Positions 32,596 to 33,123 of a stretch of DNA of 33,123 nucleotides are shown in pieces. The position numbers and the translations under genes are program-made. Positions within the stretch are counted from its first letter, which is position 1. Every line of letters starts with the position of its first letter. The DNA lies in NCBI GenBank assembly GCA_016284045.1, contig JAEEOB010000009.1, positions 1 through 33,123 on the forward strand, given 5' to 3'. The notes under the pieces are model-generated. The model was not told the origin of the DNA. It saw only the letters and a program-made list of their open reading frames with translations, and ran no database searches. Source of the DNA: Bacteroidaceae bacterium (GTDB taxonomy: Bacteria; Bacteroidota; Bacteroidia; Bacteroidales; Bacteroidaceae).

Positions 32596-32628
32596 CAAAC
32601 TTAATGATTTTTTTTGAATTATCCCTAA
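32596..32628 (-). promoter_or_regulatory. probable promoter of the DUF349 gene
   Basis: On the minus strand TAAGTTTG (complement of 32596-32603) fits the -7 consensus. TTAG (complement of 32625-32628), 21 nt upstream, differs from TTTG by one base. Start near 32589, leader about 94 nt. Confidence 0.5.
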
Positions 32629-32873
32629 TTTTTTTCGTAAAAAAATCAGTCTTGGGTGAAAAATCGCGAATTTCTCGTTTTTCACACACAAATTTCACAA
32701 ATAAATAAAGAAATATGTAATAGTAAAAAACAAGTTGCTTCAATTTAAAGAAGACGAGAAGACAAAACAAGAAGATAGAAAAACAGGCCATGCCAGAGGT
32801 TTTGGCACTGCCTGCTAAAAGATGGGGAACGACATTAATATTATCTGCCGTTTGAAGTCACATGAGATAGATG

Positions 32874-33123
32874 TCACTTCACGCTTTTCACATATACTTT
32901 CACAGATGCAGTTTTGCCGTTGGAACAACGGGCATGCACGGTTGTGGTTCCTGCACTCACGCCTTTCACGTAGCCGCGGTTGACTGTGCAGATGTGTGAG
33001 TTGTCGGTAGTCCAGCTGACGGAGTTGTGCATCGTCATAAGCGGATAGGTGAAGTAGTCCACTTTCACTTTCTCACCCACAACGACATTCACCTCCTTGG
33101 AGTTGATAGTGATATCCTGGGCG
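32874..33123 (-). CDS. C-terminal Big_2 (bacterial Ig-like) domain, gene truncated by window edge
   Basis: The visible 82 residues are the end of a longer protein: the frame is open to the window edge (AQDITINSKEVNVVVGEKVK...), so the GTG inside it is not the start. The pattern is Big_2: VNVVVGEKVKV, VSWTTDNSHICTV, GYVKGVSAGTTTVHA, ASVKVYVKSV. Such domains occur in secreted or surface proteins as spacers or adhesins. The end (KSVK) has no T9SS sorting domain. No terminator is evident in the 380 bp between it and the DUF349 gene. Confidence 0.8.
   Translation of the reverse strand, partial: AQDITINSKEVNVVVGEKVKVDYFTYPLMTMHNSVSWTTDNSHICTVNRGYVKGVSAGTTTVHARCSNGKTASVKVYVKSVK

Overview
The window looks like chromosomal DNA of a Bacteroidales gut anaerobe, most likely Prevotellaceae (Prevotella/Segatella type). 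Grounds: a type IX secretion plug protein, a CarboxypepD_reg plus beta-barrel TonB-type receptor, a LytTR/LiaF-like pair, a dockerin protein with FISUMP-like repeats, and promoters matching the Bacteroidetes form (TTTG, 20 nt, TAnnTTTG) instead of the -35/-10 of enterobacteria. No rRNA, tRNA, CRISPR array, transposase or integrase was found. The species call is inference.

Layout. 1-948: AT-rich DNA with one doubtful small ORF and the first copy of a GC-rich two-hairpin repeat. 949-3255: a two-gene AmmeMemoRadiSam operon in which Memo and AMMECR1 are one polypeptide, followed by the radical SAM partner. 3267-3386: ten perfect-length 12-bp tandem units. 3530-6070 (minus): a secreted dockerin/FISUMP-like protein and a small secreted protein, each with a recognisable end or promoter. 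6359-8852: an orphan protein, then an M48 metallopeptidase-TerB fusion and an exported DUF3237 protein, closed by a strong bidirectional terminator. 9009-13054 (minus): a HypD-type glycyl radical enzyme (trans-4-hydroxy-L-proline dehydratase), its activase, a roughly 300-bp VNTR, and a periplasmic HMA protein. 13236-13763 (minus): a vsr mismatch endonuclease with the second two-hairpin repeat in its leader. 13971-17037: divergent uxaB and uxaC, two consecutive steps of hexuronate catabolism. 17243-25727: T9SS plug protein, a large exported amidase-like protein, a YgiQ radical SAM protein and a PIF1-like helicase. 25765-30104: divergent membrane LytTR regulator and LiaF-like protein with two clear promoters, then an outer-membrane beta-barrel receptor. 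30306-32495 (minus): DUF349 protein with an acidic repeat N-terminus. 32874-33123 (minus): the C-terminal end of a Big_2 (Ig-like) protein that runs off the window.

Metabolic reading: hydroxyproline (host collagen or plant cell wall) would be dehydrated by HypD to pyrroline-5-carboxylate, and galacturonate/glucuronate from pectin or glycans would enter through UxaC and UxaB. Both fit an anaerobe living on host and plant polymers.

The most unusual layer is intergenic. Almost every gap carries its own short repeated word (12-mer, 15-mer, 10-mer or about 29-mer), several words recur in distant gaps, and one 63-65 bp element occurs twice with a conserved two-hairpin fold, a compensatory base pair, and the same orientation toward the downstream gene.
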